A DNA stretch of 34,067 nucleotides from positions 1 through 34,067 of IMG/VR virus record IMGVR_UViG_3300024301_000048. One strand, 5' to 3'. The DNA comes from a virus. Below are positions 7,568 to 16,778 of the stretch, piece after piece; positions within the stretch are counted from its first letter, which is position 1; the number at the start of each line of letters is the position of its first letter. The position numbers were made by a program, and so were the translations under genes. The notes under the pieces were generated by a model that ran no database searches, was not told the DNA's origin, and was given only the letters and a program-made list of their open reading frames with translations.

Positions 7568-10500
7568 ATGGCCAATTTAAGTAATTATAATTATAATGTA
7601 GATGCTATAAACAGTGGATTAGGGCCTGATGGCAAAACACCATTCTTTACTTATGTGGTTGACCCTAATCCGACAGATAATGTTTCAGTTAACCCTGAAG
7701 ACTTGTTTATCTTCGTTAGATTAAGATCTTTCCCTCAAAATAGAAGTGTTATTACCTCTGATAATGTTTACTCTTCTAAGAGTAGGGAAGCTGATTCTAT
7801 TTCTTTTATTGCTACTTCCAGTCAAAATGAGGCTGATGGTAAAACAGGATATTTAACTACCAATTATACCAACATAGGTTTGAATGAAACTAACCATGAA
7901 GGTTTAGGCATTACTAGAATATCTATTGAAGCTGCGATGATGACACCTCCGAAAGTAGAGATTGATTTTGTAGATGTTAAGGGTTCAGCTGTTTTTAATA
8001 ATTATGAATATTTTGATGGCGAAGGATATGAAAACATATCAAAATATAATTCATTTTTTAGACTACCTTATCCAATTTATGAATTAACAGTTAAAGGTTA
8101 TTATGGACGGCCTACTACTTACTATTTAAACATGATTGATTTTAAAGCCTCTTTTGATGAAGACAAAAGCGATTTTATTATTAATTGTAAGTTCTTAGGT
8201 TATCAATTTTCATTTTTGTCTGATATTATTACAAAATATGTAATGGCTTTGAATGTTACCAGTGCAGGCAAAGATTATTTAAAAAATTACGTTAAAAAAG
8301 ATGGATCAATTGGGTTATCTTCAATAACAGAACTATTAATAAAATACACTGAAATTGCTAATTATACTGAAAAATTCAAGCAAAAAGATGTTGATTATAA
8401 TTCAATAAAAATTATTAATACATTAATTTCGATACTAGAAGAATATTCAGAATTGTTAAATTCGCCGTCCAAATTAATATCATCACCATTTGGTTTAAAT
8501 ATAAATTACGATAAATTAAGTACGGGTGAAGGGATTATTTTTTTTAGAGATATATGTTTATACCATGTTGATTTAGATTCTGTTATATTTGAAGTACTAG
8601 ATTTAACAGATGAATATCGTAAAAATTATAATAATGTAGTAAATTTAAACTTAAAAAAATATCCAGATTTAAGTAAGTTTTCCCTTGACGATACTATTAA
8701 TGTATTTAACAACCTTTCATTAAGATTAAGTATAACGGATATAAATGATGAATTACTGAAAGACATAGATGATGTAATTAAGAGTAGAGAAAATAAAAGT
8801 TATTTATCGTATTATCAAAATAATATAAACATCATAAAAAGTAAATTCAGTTCTTTTAAATACAATGAAGGTAAAGCAGTATTTGAGGTATTAGATTTTT
8901 ATGACTATAGAGAAGAAATTAATAATAAATTAAAATTATTAAAAGAAGAAAAAAAAACATTAGAGGAAGGGGTAATAGATCAATTAAACAACGCTTTTAT
9001 AACAGATATTGGCTTTAACCCAACTGTTTATAATGTATTTGAAATAATATTCGGTAATGTTGATATATTTTTAAATATATTATACGAAACTTGTGTAAAG
9101 GCTGAAAGTATCGGTGATATTAGGGTTCAAGGATTGAGAGATTATTATTCAATACAAGGTAATTCTCAAAAGGGATCCACTGATATTCCTTTATCTGATA
9201 ATAAAATTTATCCTTTTCCTGCGGTGTTTGATACTAATGGAGAAAGAATATGGTTAGGGGATATAGTTGGAAATAATAATCCCAATTTTCCAGAATTACA
9301 AATAGTGAATAATATAATTAAAGGGCTTACCTCAAATGAATTATTTGATATACCAGAGAATCCATATTCATTTAGTCCTACAAATATATATAAATGGATT
9401 CCTATAAATATTTTAGATTATAGGAATAATGGTTTTACTTCAGGTGAGAACTTTAATTACGGGGATTCAAATTTAAGCGATTTATTTAAAGAATTATTAA
9501 ATCGCTTAAGAATACTTTATTCATATAGTATTTATAATCCTTTTAATGGTGAAAGCTATATTATAAGTTATTCAGAAGTAGAAGCCGCTTATTTTGTAGA
9601 TCAAATAGAAAATCAGAAGATTTTAAATTTTATAAATAATCTAGACCCTGTAACATTTGTAAGTGCAGGGTTAAATTACGATTTTTCAAATGATGATGTT
9701 GTTATAACACCTTATTTATATAATGATGATCCTTTAAATCAACCTTATATATCTTTTATTGACAATGATAACTTAAGTTATTTAGCTGGGGATAGAGCAG
9801 ATTATTCTGGCAAATCTTTATCTAAATCTATAAACACCTATTTTTCTGATAATAAAACTGTTCAAAATTTCATATTTAGAAATTTAATAAATCCAGATTA
9901 TTTTTATTTTAATCAAAATACTAATAGCATAGAAGCTGATTTGACTGTTTCTTTCAATAACGATGAACTTAATAACTATTTAAAATCAGTTTCAAATAAT
10001 AGCCGTAATGCTATAACTGCGATGTTTAATTTAAACGTTATAGATGGAACGCCTAGGGGATCAGCTGGAACTGATACCGCAACTGCTAATATTTCAGGTG
10101 ACAAAGCTAATAACGCAAGGTTAAAAATAGGTAGAAGTTTAACACAATATAAACAATACGTAAAAATATTCGATTTATTTTATTATCATAAAAACAATGA
10201 TAGAGCAAAGGCATTTCTATTTTTAGAAACAATCGGTTATAAAGATTATTTTTATTTTAGAGAGTACGCTAATAAATTTAGTTGTATCCTAAACATGACT
10301 GAATTACATATTGCTTACATAGGTGGAATATTAAAACACAGTCAATTAATTCATGAGAATAGTTATAATTTTTTAGTCAGCGATGTTATATCTGACCCAG
10401 AATATAATAATGTAGGGGATTATGATGCTAGATATAATAGAGCTTGGGTGCCTAAAAGCGAATTTGATAATTTATTATCGGAAAGAGGCGCGCAATTTTT

Positions 10501-12658
10501 TATATCAGCTTTTGAAAAATTTACAGAAGAATATAAAAATGGCTTTAGTAATTATGTTTATAATTATGTAACATATAACCCACGAACTGATAATAGTGTA
10601 GGTGAATACGAAATCGCTTTTGATAACATTTTAAATAGAATCAGAGCTTTCAAAGAAGTCGCTATAATTTCTCCTAGGGGATTGTTTAAGCAACCTATTG
10701 TTGAACCTAATTCTAATGTTATAAACAAATATCTCACTAATTTTATTAACAGTGTTAAAAAATATGCAAATGTTAAATTAACAGAAAAGCAAAAGATAAG
10801 GCAAGATGAAATAGATGCTATAATAACGGATAAAAACATTAAGATTCAGATTTATGAACACTTAAAAAATATCTATGATAAATGGTTGTCTTATAGTACG
10901 GTGGACGGCAAAATTTATAATTTTGCCAATTATTTCGTAAATGGAAAAACCAACACTAAAAAGAAACTTATCGACCATTGCTATTTCATTGATCGAACAT
11001 GGTCTGATATTGGGGATAAAGCGGTACTTAATCCAAAACCTCTGTTGATTTATGCTAATGAAACGGATGGTAATATCTATTTCTTAATGTCAAGGGTTTT
11101 AAAGGATAATAATTTTAATGTTTACAATATTCCTAGCTTTGTAAATTATTATGATAAGCAGGATGTCATGGAGATGTTTAAACCTTTCACTACTTTAAAT
11201 GAGAATGTTAATACCTCGGTTGATAAACCTGTTGGTGGATCTTGCTTTGTATTCCAATATATAGCAGGTAATAGTAAGGTTTTGGATTTGAATAATAGAG
11301 TAGGTTATTTCAATGACAGTTTTGATTTTAATGCTAATGCAACAATCGATTCTAATTTACCTAAATCAATTTTAAATAGAAAAGTAGGTAAATCTCAATT
11401 AACAGGAGAAGACTTGAAAGATTATTTAGCTAAATATAATTTAAGTGTTTTTAGGGTTGCTTATGCTGACCAAAATCAAAATATATTTAAAAGGATAGAA
11501 GTAAGCCAAGAAGAACACCGTGAGACAGCTGAATCTATTTTAGTATTAAATGAGCTTGCTGGTGGTAAAGGTGCGACAAAACGCCTTTATACTGGTATGG
11601 ATTTATATAATGTTTATGCGGTTAGAAGTTATTCCACTACTGTTGAATGTTTAGGTAATACTCAAATTTTACCTACACAATATTTTCAATTAGATAATGT
11701 ACCACTGTTCCATGGAGCGCATATGATTACTAGCGTTAAACACGAGATTACGCCTAATAATATGACAACTACTTTTAGTGGAAGGCGAATTTCAAAGTTT
11801 ACCTACCCAGTCATTGATAAAATGACAACCTTCTTAAATTTGGAATTATCTACCACTATAAGCTCAAGTGAATTGACAGTACCATTTAATAATGAAGGTG
11901 ATTATTCATATGGTATAGATAGAGGAACAGCAAATACTAATAGTGCGAATATAGATTCATTATTGATTCGGGAAATTCAACAAACAGGCGCAGGAAGACC
12001 TAATGCAGGTTTAATTGATATTAATACTTTATTTATAGTAGATTTTAAAGATACTTTCGCTAAATTTAGTGTTTCTACTAGAGTAACTACGGATGATCTT
12101 AATCTGTTTTTACGTACATTATTCACTGATAATAATGTAAATACTTTTGGTTTAGGGGATAATGTTTGTGCTAGATGGACAAGGACAGCTCTTGAGCAAT
12201 TAGGTGTATATAGAGTAGGTGACGCAGAAAATATTGGAGACGCTTGGAACTGGTTTATGGGATTACCTGAAGACGGTAGAATGGCTTATTTTACTGTTAA
12301 CGATAAATTGGATAATTGGTCTAACAACGATCTTGTAAAGAAGGGAGTTCCAAACGGTAGCCTTTTGTTTGGCTACACATTAAATTCTCATTTTAAAGGG
12401 GAAGCTTATAAATCAATGAATTCAACCACTAATTTCCCAAATAAAAACAATAGAAAAAATATATTAACAAATAATAATAGGTCATTAAGAAGCGACAATT
12501 TTAAAATTTCAGTGGTAACACATGTTGGAATATTTTATAATAATCAATTTTATAACTTAGTTTCAAGTAGAGTTAAACAAGAACCAACCAATGATTTTGT
12601 ACCTATTGCATTTTATCCTTTCTTAGATAAATTAAGAAACATTGTTGCAAATAATTAA
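7568..12658 (+). CDS. Giant baseplate hub-like protein with C-terminal NlpC/P60-like domain
   Basis: A 1696-residue structural protein, the largest in the window. The N-terminal 220 residues contain SIEAAMMTPPKVEIDFVDVK, then FFRLPYPIYELTVKGYYGRP near residue 165-185, a pattern I associate with large hub/baseplate proteins of myophages. Around residues 1377-1394, VPLFHGAHMITSVKHEI followed by TTTFSGRRISKF resembles the end of a gp27/late-control-type hub module. The final 170 residues look like a cell-wall peptidase: Cys1534 in NVCARWTRTALEQLGV, GDAWNWF, GSLLFGY, and His1652 in THVGIFYNNQFYNLV, matching the Cys-helix and HVGIY strand of NlpC/P60 or CHAP enzymes. T4 instead carries a lysozyme on gp5. 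The Cys-to-His spacing of 118 is long, so an insertion or inactivity is possible. Confidence 0.55.
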   Translation: MANLSNYNYNVDAINSGLGPDGKTPFFTYVVDPNPTDNVSVNPEDLFIFVRLRSFPQNRSVITSDNVYSSKSREADSISFIATSSQNEADGKTGYLTTNYTNIGLNETNHEGLGITRISIEAAMMTPPKVEIDFVDVKGSAVFNNYEYFDGEGYENISKYNSFFRLPYPIYELTVKGYYGRPTTYYLNMIDFKASFDEDKSDFIINCKFLGYQFSFLSDIITKYVMALNVTSAGKDYLKNYVKKDGSIGLSSITELLIKYTEIANYTEKFKQKDVDYNSIKIINTLISILEEYSELLNSPSKLISSPFGLNINYDKLSTGEGIIFFRDICLYHVDLDSVIFEVLDLTDEYRKNYNNVVNLNLKKYPDLSKFSLDDTINVFNNLSLRLSITDINDELLKDIDDVIKSRENKSYLSYYQNNINIIKSKFSSFKYNEGKAVFEVLDFYDYREEINNKLKLLKEEKKTLEEGVIDQLNNAFITDIGFNPTVYNVFEIIFGNVDIFLNILYETCVKAESIGDIRVQGLRDYYSIQGNSQKGSTDIPLSDNKIYPFPAVFDTNGERIWLGDIVGNNNPNFPELQIVNNIIKGLTSNELFDIPENPYSFSPTNIYKWIPINILDYRNNGFTSGENFNYGDSNLSDLFKELLNRLRILYSYSIYNPFNGESYIISYSEVEAAYFVDQIENQKILNFINNLDPVTFVSAGLNYDFSNDDVVITPYLYNDDPLNQPYISFIDNDNLSYLAGDRADYSGKSLSKSINTYFSDNKTVQNFIFRNLINPDYFYFNQNTNSIEADLTVSFNNDELNNYLKSVSNNSRNAITAMFNLNVIDGTPRGSAGTDTATANISGDKANNARLKIGRSLTQYKQYVKIFDLFYYHKNNDRAKAFLFLETIGYKDYFYFREYANKFSCILNMTELHIAYIGGILKHSQLIHENSYNFLVSDVISDPEYNNVGDYDARYNRAWVPKSEFDNLLSERGAQFFISAFEKFTEEYKNGFSNYVYNYVTYNPRTDNSVGEYEIAFDNILNRIRAFKEVAIISPRGLFKQPIVEPNSNVINKYLTNFINSVKKYANVKLTEKQKIRQDEIDAIITDKNIKIQIYEHLKNIYDKWLSYSTVDGKIYNFANYFVNGKTNTKKKLIDHCYFIDRTWSDIGDKAVLNPKPLLIYANETDGNIYFLMSRVLKDNNFNVYNIPSFVNYYDKQDVMEMFKPFTTLNENVNTSVDKPVGGSCFVFQYIAGNSKVLDLNNRVGYFNDSFDFNANATIDSNLPKSILNRKVGKSQLTGEDLKDYLAKYNLSVFRVAYADQNQNIFKRIEVSQEEHRETAESILVLNELAGGKGATKRLYTGMDLYNVYAVRSYSTTVECLGNTQILPTQYFQLDNVPLFHGAHMITSVKHEITPNNMTTTFSGRRISKFTYPVIDKMTTFLNLELSTTISSSELTVPFNNEGDYSYGIDRGTANTNSANIDSLLIREIQQTGAGRPNAGLIDINTLFIVDFKDTFAKFSVSTRVTTDDLNLFLRTLFTDNNVNTFGLGDNVCARWTRTALEQLGVYRVGDAENIGDAWNWFMGLPEDGRMAYFTVNDKLDNWSNNDLVKKGVPNGSLLFGYTLNSHFKGEAYKSMNSTTNFPNKNNRKNILTNNNRSLRSDNFKISVVTHVGIFYNNQFYNLVSSRVKQEPTNDFVPIAFYPFLDKLRNIVANN

Positions 12659-12672
12659 AATTTTAACATATT

Positions 12673-12680
12673 TATAATAA
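12673..12680 (+). promoter_or_regulatory. Possible late promoter before 56-aa gene
   Basis: TATAATAA ends 12 bases before the ATG at 12692, the same distance as the exact TATAAATA box at 24993-25000. The match is imperfect and the region AT-rich, so confidence is low. Confidence 0.25.
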
Positions 12681-12691
12681 AATATCATATT

Positions 12692-12862
12692 ATGAAAAAT
12701 TTTTTAAGTAAGTATTTGAATAATCCTGACATCTTCAAAGAAGATGAACAAAAAAATGTTAATGCAAAAAAGAAAAAAGTATATAAAAAAAATGACGGCT
12801 TAGTTGAAGTTGTAGAAAAGACAATTTTAGTTGAAGACGGCAGACAATTATTAAACGACTAA
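12692..12862 (+). CDS. Small hypothetical protein, 56 aa
   Basis: An ATG in an AT-rich leader opens a 56-codon frame that ends eight bases before the next gene. The product begins MKNFLSKYLNNPDIFKEDEQ, has a lysine-rich middle (KKKKVYKK) and ends with VEVVEKTILVEDGRQLLND. The codon pattern matches its neighbours, and the frame fills an otherwise empty gap between two same-strand genes, which supports it as real. No function is recognised. The location between hub and acidic protein suggests a structural or assembly role. Confidence 0.6.
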   Translation: MKNFLSKYLNNPDIFKEDEQKNVNAKKKKVYKKNDGLVEVVEKTILVEDGRQLLND

Positions 12863-12870
12863 TTATAACC

Positions 12871-13539
12871 ATGAATAGATTTGATTATATCAGCAATTAC
12901 AATTATTATGGCAGAGGACCAAAAGAACTCCTAAAAGAAGATGAAATAGATGACATCTTAGGGTTGAATCCTGCTGGAGCAGAAGGTGACGGAGGTGAAG
13001 AAAAAGAAGGAGCAGAGGGAGAAGAAAAGCAAGATTCTCTTGCACCTGATGCTAACGCCGATGGTATGCCTCCTGTTGAAGTTAAACCAGACGATAATAC
13101 TGTTCAAGTTGATGTAACAGGTTTAGTATTAAAGCAGGATGAAATTAATAAAACAGTTCAGGATTTATTGTCTAAGATAGATACACTAATTAACAATAAC
13201 GACTCTTTGAAAAAAGATTTAGGTAGTAGAATTGATAATCTTGAATCCAAAACAGCAGAAACTATTTCTAAGGTTAATTCTGAATTGGAGAAAAGAGTTC
13301 CTACACCAATTGAACAATTACAAATGCGTTCTTTGAGTAGCTTCCCTTATAATGTTAAATTAACTGATTATTGGGTTCCTTCTCAAGAAGATAAAAACAA
13401 GTACGCTATTGCTAACGCGGGATTAAATAATAATGAAAATTTTCCTGAAAATGTTGAACAAAAGGATCAAGAATACGTTTTAAAGCAATCTGATGTTATG
13501 AAAGGCTATAACGAAAATACTGTCAGAAAAAGTTTTTAA
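12871..13539 (+). CDS. Acidic coiled-coil protein, function unknown
   Basis: A 222-residue protein not recognised. Residues 1-20 are Y/N-rich and followed by a KELLKEDEIDDIL helix; residues about 34-80 are a low-complexity acidic linker rich in E, G, A and D; residues about 85-145 form a predicted coiled coil (KQDEINKTVQDLLSKIDTL and the following heptads); the C-terminal third contains WVPSQEDKNKYAIA. An acidic linker plus coiled coil could fit a virion accessory or scaffold-type protein, but nothing here proves it. It is the last gene of the tail block; a host-type promoter for the replication block begins just after its stop. Confidence 0.6.
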   Translation: MNRFDYISNYNYYGRGPKELLKEDEIDDILGLNPAGAEGDGGEEKEGAEGEEKQDSLAPDANADGMPPVEVKPDDNTVQVDVTGLVLKQDEINKTVQDLLSKIDTLINNNDSLKKDLGSRIDNLESKTAETISKVNSELEKRVPTPIEQLQMRSLSSFPYNVKLTDYWVPSQEDKNKYAIANAGLNNNENFPENVEQKDQEYVLKQSDVMKGYNENTVRKSF

Positions 13540-13557
13540 AAAAAAGTGGAAAAAACA

Positions 13558-13590
13558 TTTTGATTATTCGAAAGAAATACCTTATCTTTG
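13558..13590 (+). promoter_or_regulatory. Host-type (Bacteroidota) promoter for SSB gene
   Basis: TTTTG at 13558-13562 and TATCTTTG at 13583-13590 are separated by 20 bases, matching the Bacteroidota sigma consensus TTTG ... TAnnTTTG. Transcription would begin about seven bases downstream and give a leader of roughly 40 bases to the ATG at 13638. The polymerase promoter at 29533-29564 has the same 20-base spacing. Confidence 0.75.
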
Positions 13591-13637
13591 CATCATAATT
13601 ACAACACATTATACACAAACAAAAATTTTAAGTTACT

Positions 13638-14648
13638 ATGTTAGGAAATCAGCAAAAACAAAACAGTTCACAAAATCCATTTGTAGGGTACCAAACTTTC
13701 GTACTAAACCTTTTCAGTAATACCTTATCTTCAGAAGATAAAGATTACGTAAAAGGTGTTAATGACACTGTTCATTTTCGATGCGTTCTTCTTCTTGATG
13801 ATGAGATGAAGCGTAACAGCCGAATTATGAACATGACTGGTGGGAAGGAATATTACAATATTCCAAATGACACTTCTGTTAGCGGCTATTTGAAATCAGT
13901 TTCAGTTATTCAGGAAACTATTAACAACAAGCCTTCTAAGAAGATCCAAATCGTTCTTTTTGATCCAAATGCTACTTATCACAATCCATTTGAATCAGAT
14001 GATCCGAACAATCCTAAAAACGGAAAAGTAGTTGGAGCAACTTATATTGTAAAAACGGCTTTTTCTTTGAAAGGTAAAGAGATGATTTCAAAGTTGAGTA
14101 ACATTGATAAATCCTCTAATGAGATGGTTTCAATTAGTGTTATTCCAGCTAGAAGTAAAGAATCTAATTACAAAACTCCTATCGTAATTAAAGGTAAAAA
14201 AATCTTCAATATCTTCCTTAAGCAAGGGGATAATGTGATTCGCGACCGTTTCGGTAATCCTACCGACAATTCTTATGTTAAGCACGACAGTTGGAACGAA
14301 AAATATCTTTCAATTTTGGAAGAACATAAAGGTTCTAATGACATTCTTCGTGTTAGCATGGATAACTTTTATGAAAAGTTCATTACACAATATTTGATTT
14401 CAGCTGTTAACGATTTGTTTTTAGCGCATATCAAAGAATTGGGTTACGAACTTGTTCCAAATGGAACCAATCAAGATGGTACAGTCAAGTATCGTTATTT
14501 CAAAATTGGGTCTGAATTAGATGATTTGAACCTCGGTCAACAGGTTACTTCTCCAATTGTAACCGCCGCTGCTACTTCAAGTGCGATTGAGGATTCTTCA
14601 TATGAAGATGATGGATATGAATCAGATGATTCCGAACTTCCATTTTAA
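13638..14648 (+). CDS. Single-stranded DNA-binding protein, SSB/gp32-like
   Basis: A 336-residue protein with its own promoter and terminator, as expected for a highly expressed SSB. The body contains beta-rich segments (VHFRCVLLLDDEMK, KKIQIVLFDPN, NEMVSISVIPAR) and basic stretches (KGKKIFNIFLK). The C-terminus becomes strongly acidic (SYEDDGYESDDSELPF) and ends in a hydrophobic -PF, like the protein-interaction tips of bacterial and phage SSBs. UvsX, exonuclease and helicase genes follow directly. Codon choice looks more GC- and C-ending-rich than in neighbouring genes, consistent with high expression. The sequence has no obvious gp32 zinc motif, so this may be a separate SSB lineage; function is inferred from tail and context. 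Confidence 0.6.
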   Translation: MLGNQQKQNSSQNPFVGYQTFVLNLFSNTLSSEDKDYVKGVNDTVHFRCVLLLDDEMKRNSRIMNMTGGKEYYNIPNDTSVSGYLKSVSVIQETINNKPSKKIQIVLFDPNATYHNPFESDDPNNPKNGKVVGATYIVKTAFSLKGKEMISKLSNIDKSSNEMVSISVIPARSKESNYKTPIVIKGKKIFNIFLKQGDNVIRDRFGNPTDNSYVKHDSWNEKYLSILEEHKGSNDILRVSMDNFYEKFITQYLISAVNDLFLAHIKELGYELVPNGTNQDGTVKYRYFKIGSELDDLNLGQQVTSPIVTAAATSSAIEDSSYEDDGYESDDSELPF

Positions 14649-14675
14649 TTAAAATCACTACTTTTACTTATTTTC

Positions 14676-14713
14676 GGGGGCAGACAATAAAATTGTTTTG
14701 CCCCCATTTTTTT
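14676..14713 (+). terminator. Intrinsic terminator after SSB gene
   Basis: GGGGGCA (14676-14682) pairs with TGCCCCC (14699-14705), with extra ACAA/TTGT pairing inside, and T7 follows at 14707-14713. It is the most GC-rich hairpin in the window and would restrict high expression to the SSB gene, with partial read-through to the recombinase 16 bases later. Confidence 0.9.
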
Positions 14714-14728
14714 CTTAAATTTTAAGTT

Positions 14729-15778
14729 ATGGCTAAAAAAAATTCAAATATCGAACCCAAAGAAGGTGAGGTTCTTGATTTTTTATCTACGTATAAAAGA
14801 TCAGAAAAAAACCAACCTAAACCACAAAAACCCTTTAGTTACATTTATTTTTCAGATCCAGTAAAAAAGGCATTAGGTTTTGAAGGATTTCCTATGTCAA
14901 ATTGTATATCTATTTCTGGTTATTCAGATACGGGTAAAACAACATTGTTATTAGAAGGTGTTATTGAATGTCAACGGAAGAAAATTTTACCTGTCATCAT
15001 TTCCACAGAGGGAAAGTTTTCTTTCCACCACGCTAAATTTATGGGTATGGATTGTGATTTCAGAGAAGAAGTAGATGAAGAAACAGGTGAGTTAATAAAG
15101 ATTTGGGACCAAGGCTTTTTTCTTTTTAAGGACGGCTTTGAAAACCTAGAAGAAATGTATAAATACATTATTAGTATCTGTAATGATGTATTAGATGAAA
15201 AGAAGAATTTCCCTTACGATGTATGTTTCTTTGTTGATAGTATTAATAAATTGAAGTGTGAGGCGGCTATGAATAAAATCGAAGAGGATAATATGGATTT
15301 ACCTATGCACAATGCTAAGGTACATAAGAATTATTTCTCTGGTTTCATTGAGCCAATGGTTACTAATTCAAGATATAAAAAATACAAGCGTTCTATTACT
15401 TTTGTATCTATCTTGAGGTTAAGTCAAGGAAGTGGTTCTATTAATCCAACGGAAACAGGCGGTTTAGCTTTTGCTTACGATATGGGTGTTAAGATTTATT
15501 GCGGTGGTAAATTAGAAGCGGCATTAAAAACTAAGTCTTATACAATTAATGGGCAGACGGTAGTATTAGCTAAAGAAACAAGACTACGGATGTTAAAAAA
15601 TCATTTTACTGGGATTAACAGTGAAGGTAGTTTATTGATAACTCCACATGGATTTATTAATAGTGATGACTTTGATAAGTATAAGAAGGAGAATAAAGAA
15701 TCCATTGTAGAGTATTTCAAAAATGTGTTGGCTGTTCATAATTCTGAAAACTTAGAAATAATCGAGAATGAAGAATAG
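14729..15778 (+). CDS. uvsX: UvsX/RecA-family recombinase
   Basis: A 349-residue RecA-fold ATPase that would load on ssDNA and drive strand exchange for recombination-dependent replication and repair. Walker A is GYSDTGKTT at residues 64-72, and Walker B is CFFVDS with D170. Between them is the IISTEGKFS segment carrying a catalytic-type glutamate after beta 2, as in RecA/UvsX. Further on are VSILRLSQGSG and NPTETGGLAFAYDMGVKIY, which resemble the DNA-binding loop and core strand region. Length is close to T4 UvsX (391) and RecA (about 350). It overlaps the exonuclease start by 11 bases, so the two are translationally coupled. No promoter is seen after the terminator; expression is likely by read-through or from a promoter I cannot recognise. 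Confidence 0.85.
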   Translation: MAKKNSNIEPKEGEVLDFLSTYKRSEKNQPKPQKPFSYIYFSDPVKKALGFEGFPMSNCISISGYSDTGKTTLLLEGVIECQRKKILPVIISTEGKFSFHHAKFMGMDCDFREEVDEETGELIKIWDQGFFLFKDGFENLEEMYKYIISICNDVLDEKKNFPYDVCFFVDSINKLKCEAAMNKIEEDNMDLPMHNAKVHKNYFSGFIEPMVTNSRYKKYKRSITFVSILRLSQGSGSINPTETGGLAFAYDMGVKIYCGGKLEAALKTKSYTINGQTVVLAKETRLRMLKNHFTGINSEGSLLITPHGFINSDDFDKYKKENKESIVEYFKNVLAVHNSENLEIIENEE

Positions 15779-16775
15779 AGCTACTTTGGTTGTAGACGCA
15801 ACTAACTTATACAAGATTGTTTTCGAGGGCGTAAAATCTTACGCCCTCCAAAAACAAAATATTCATGCTGTTTGGGGGTTCTTAAAAAAGCTAAGAGGTA
15901 TATTAAATGAGAATGTAAATAATCACACGTATCAAATTAATAAAACCGTTTTATTTTGGGATGGCCCTGAAAGTGGAAAACTAAGAAGGGAATTATATCC
16001 ACAGTATAAAGAAAAACGTAAAAGGTTTTTTAATGGTATTGATCCTTATTACAATCAAATAAATGTTTTAAAAGAATTAATGGAGCTATTGGGTGTAGTT
16101 TCATACCAACATGAATTTGTTGAAACAGATGATTGCATTGCAGAATACGTTAGGCAAAATAAGGATAAGGAAAATATATTGATATTATCTAACGATCACG
16201 ATTATTTTCAATTAGTTGATAAGACAGTATATGTTTATTATATGAATAGGATAAAGACTGGTGACTTCTTGTATCCAAAAAACTTATTGATTAATTCTGA
16301 AAATTTTGAATATTATTTTGATTACAATCCCAAGAATATATTACTAAGAAAGGTTATTATGGGGGATGAATCTGATAATATTGTAGGTGCTAATGGATTC
16401 TCTGAAAAGTCGATTGTTAAAGAAATCCCTATGTTTGTTAGAAGAGAATATGACAGAACAAGTTTACTTGAATACTGTTATAAACAAAGGGAGAAAAATA
16501 AGAAAGGAAAGCGTTTAGGGACCTTAATAGAATTTTTAGAAAAAGATGAAAAATTTTTGCTCACAGAGTCACTAATTAATCTAAAAAGTAGTACCTTTGT
16601 GACACAAGATTGTAAGGACGAAATAGCAAATATTAAGTTCTTGAATTTTGATAAGAAGGCTTTTATAAATAAGATTAAAGGCACAGAGATATACAAACAA
16701 ATAGTAACAGATTTAGATTTCGATGGAGATTTAAACTTTTTTATTCAACCATATTTTTTAACAAACAAAATTTGA
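15768..16775 (+). CDS. 5'-3' exonuclease / RNase H (FEN family)
   Basis: A 335-residue member of the Pol I 5'-exonuclease/T4 RNase H family, which removes RNA primers and flaps during lagging-strand synthesis. The acidic metal-binding motifs are in order: VVDATNLYK near the N-terminus; FWDGPESGKLRRELYPQYK, typical of the family's arch region; ETDDCIAEYV; LSNDHDYFQLV; and MGDESDNIVGANGFSEK, which joins to the helix-hairpin-helix. Length is close to T4 RNase H (305). It overlaps the recombinase by 11 bases and is followed after three bases by an unknown gene, then the helicase, which is a replisome operon order. Confidence 0.88.
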   Translation: MKNRATLVVDATNLYKIVFEGVKSYALQKQNIHAVWGFLKKLRGILNENVNNHTYQINKTVLFWDGPESGKLRRELYPQYKEKRKRFFNGIDPYYNQINVLKELMELLGVVSYQHEFVETDDCIAEYVRQNKDKENILILSNDHDYFQLVDKTVYVYYMNRIKTGDFLYPKNLLINSENFEYYFDYNPKNILLRKVIMGDESDNIVGANGFSEKSIVKEIPMFVRREYDRTSLLEYCYKQREKNKKGKRLGTLIEFLEKDEKFLLTESLINLKSSTFVTQDCKDEIANIKFLNFDKKAFINKIKGTEIYKQIVTDLDFDGDLNFFIQPYFLTNKI

Positions 16776-16778
16776 TTT

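Noticed and set aside
10564-10839. Open frame on the minus strand inside the giant hub gene
   Set aside because: Wholly antisense to a well-supported gene and without promoter or leader; a shadow of the coding strand.
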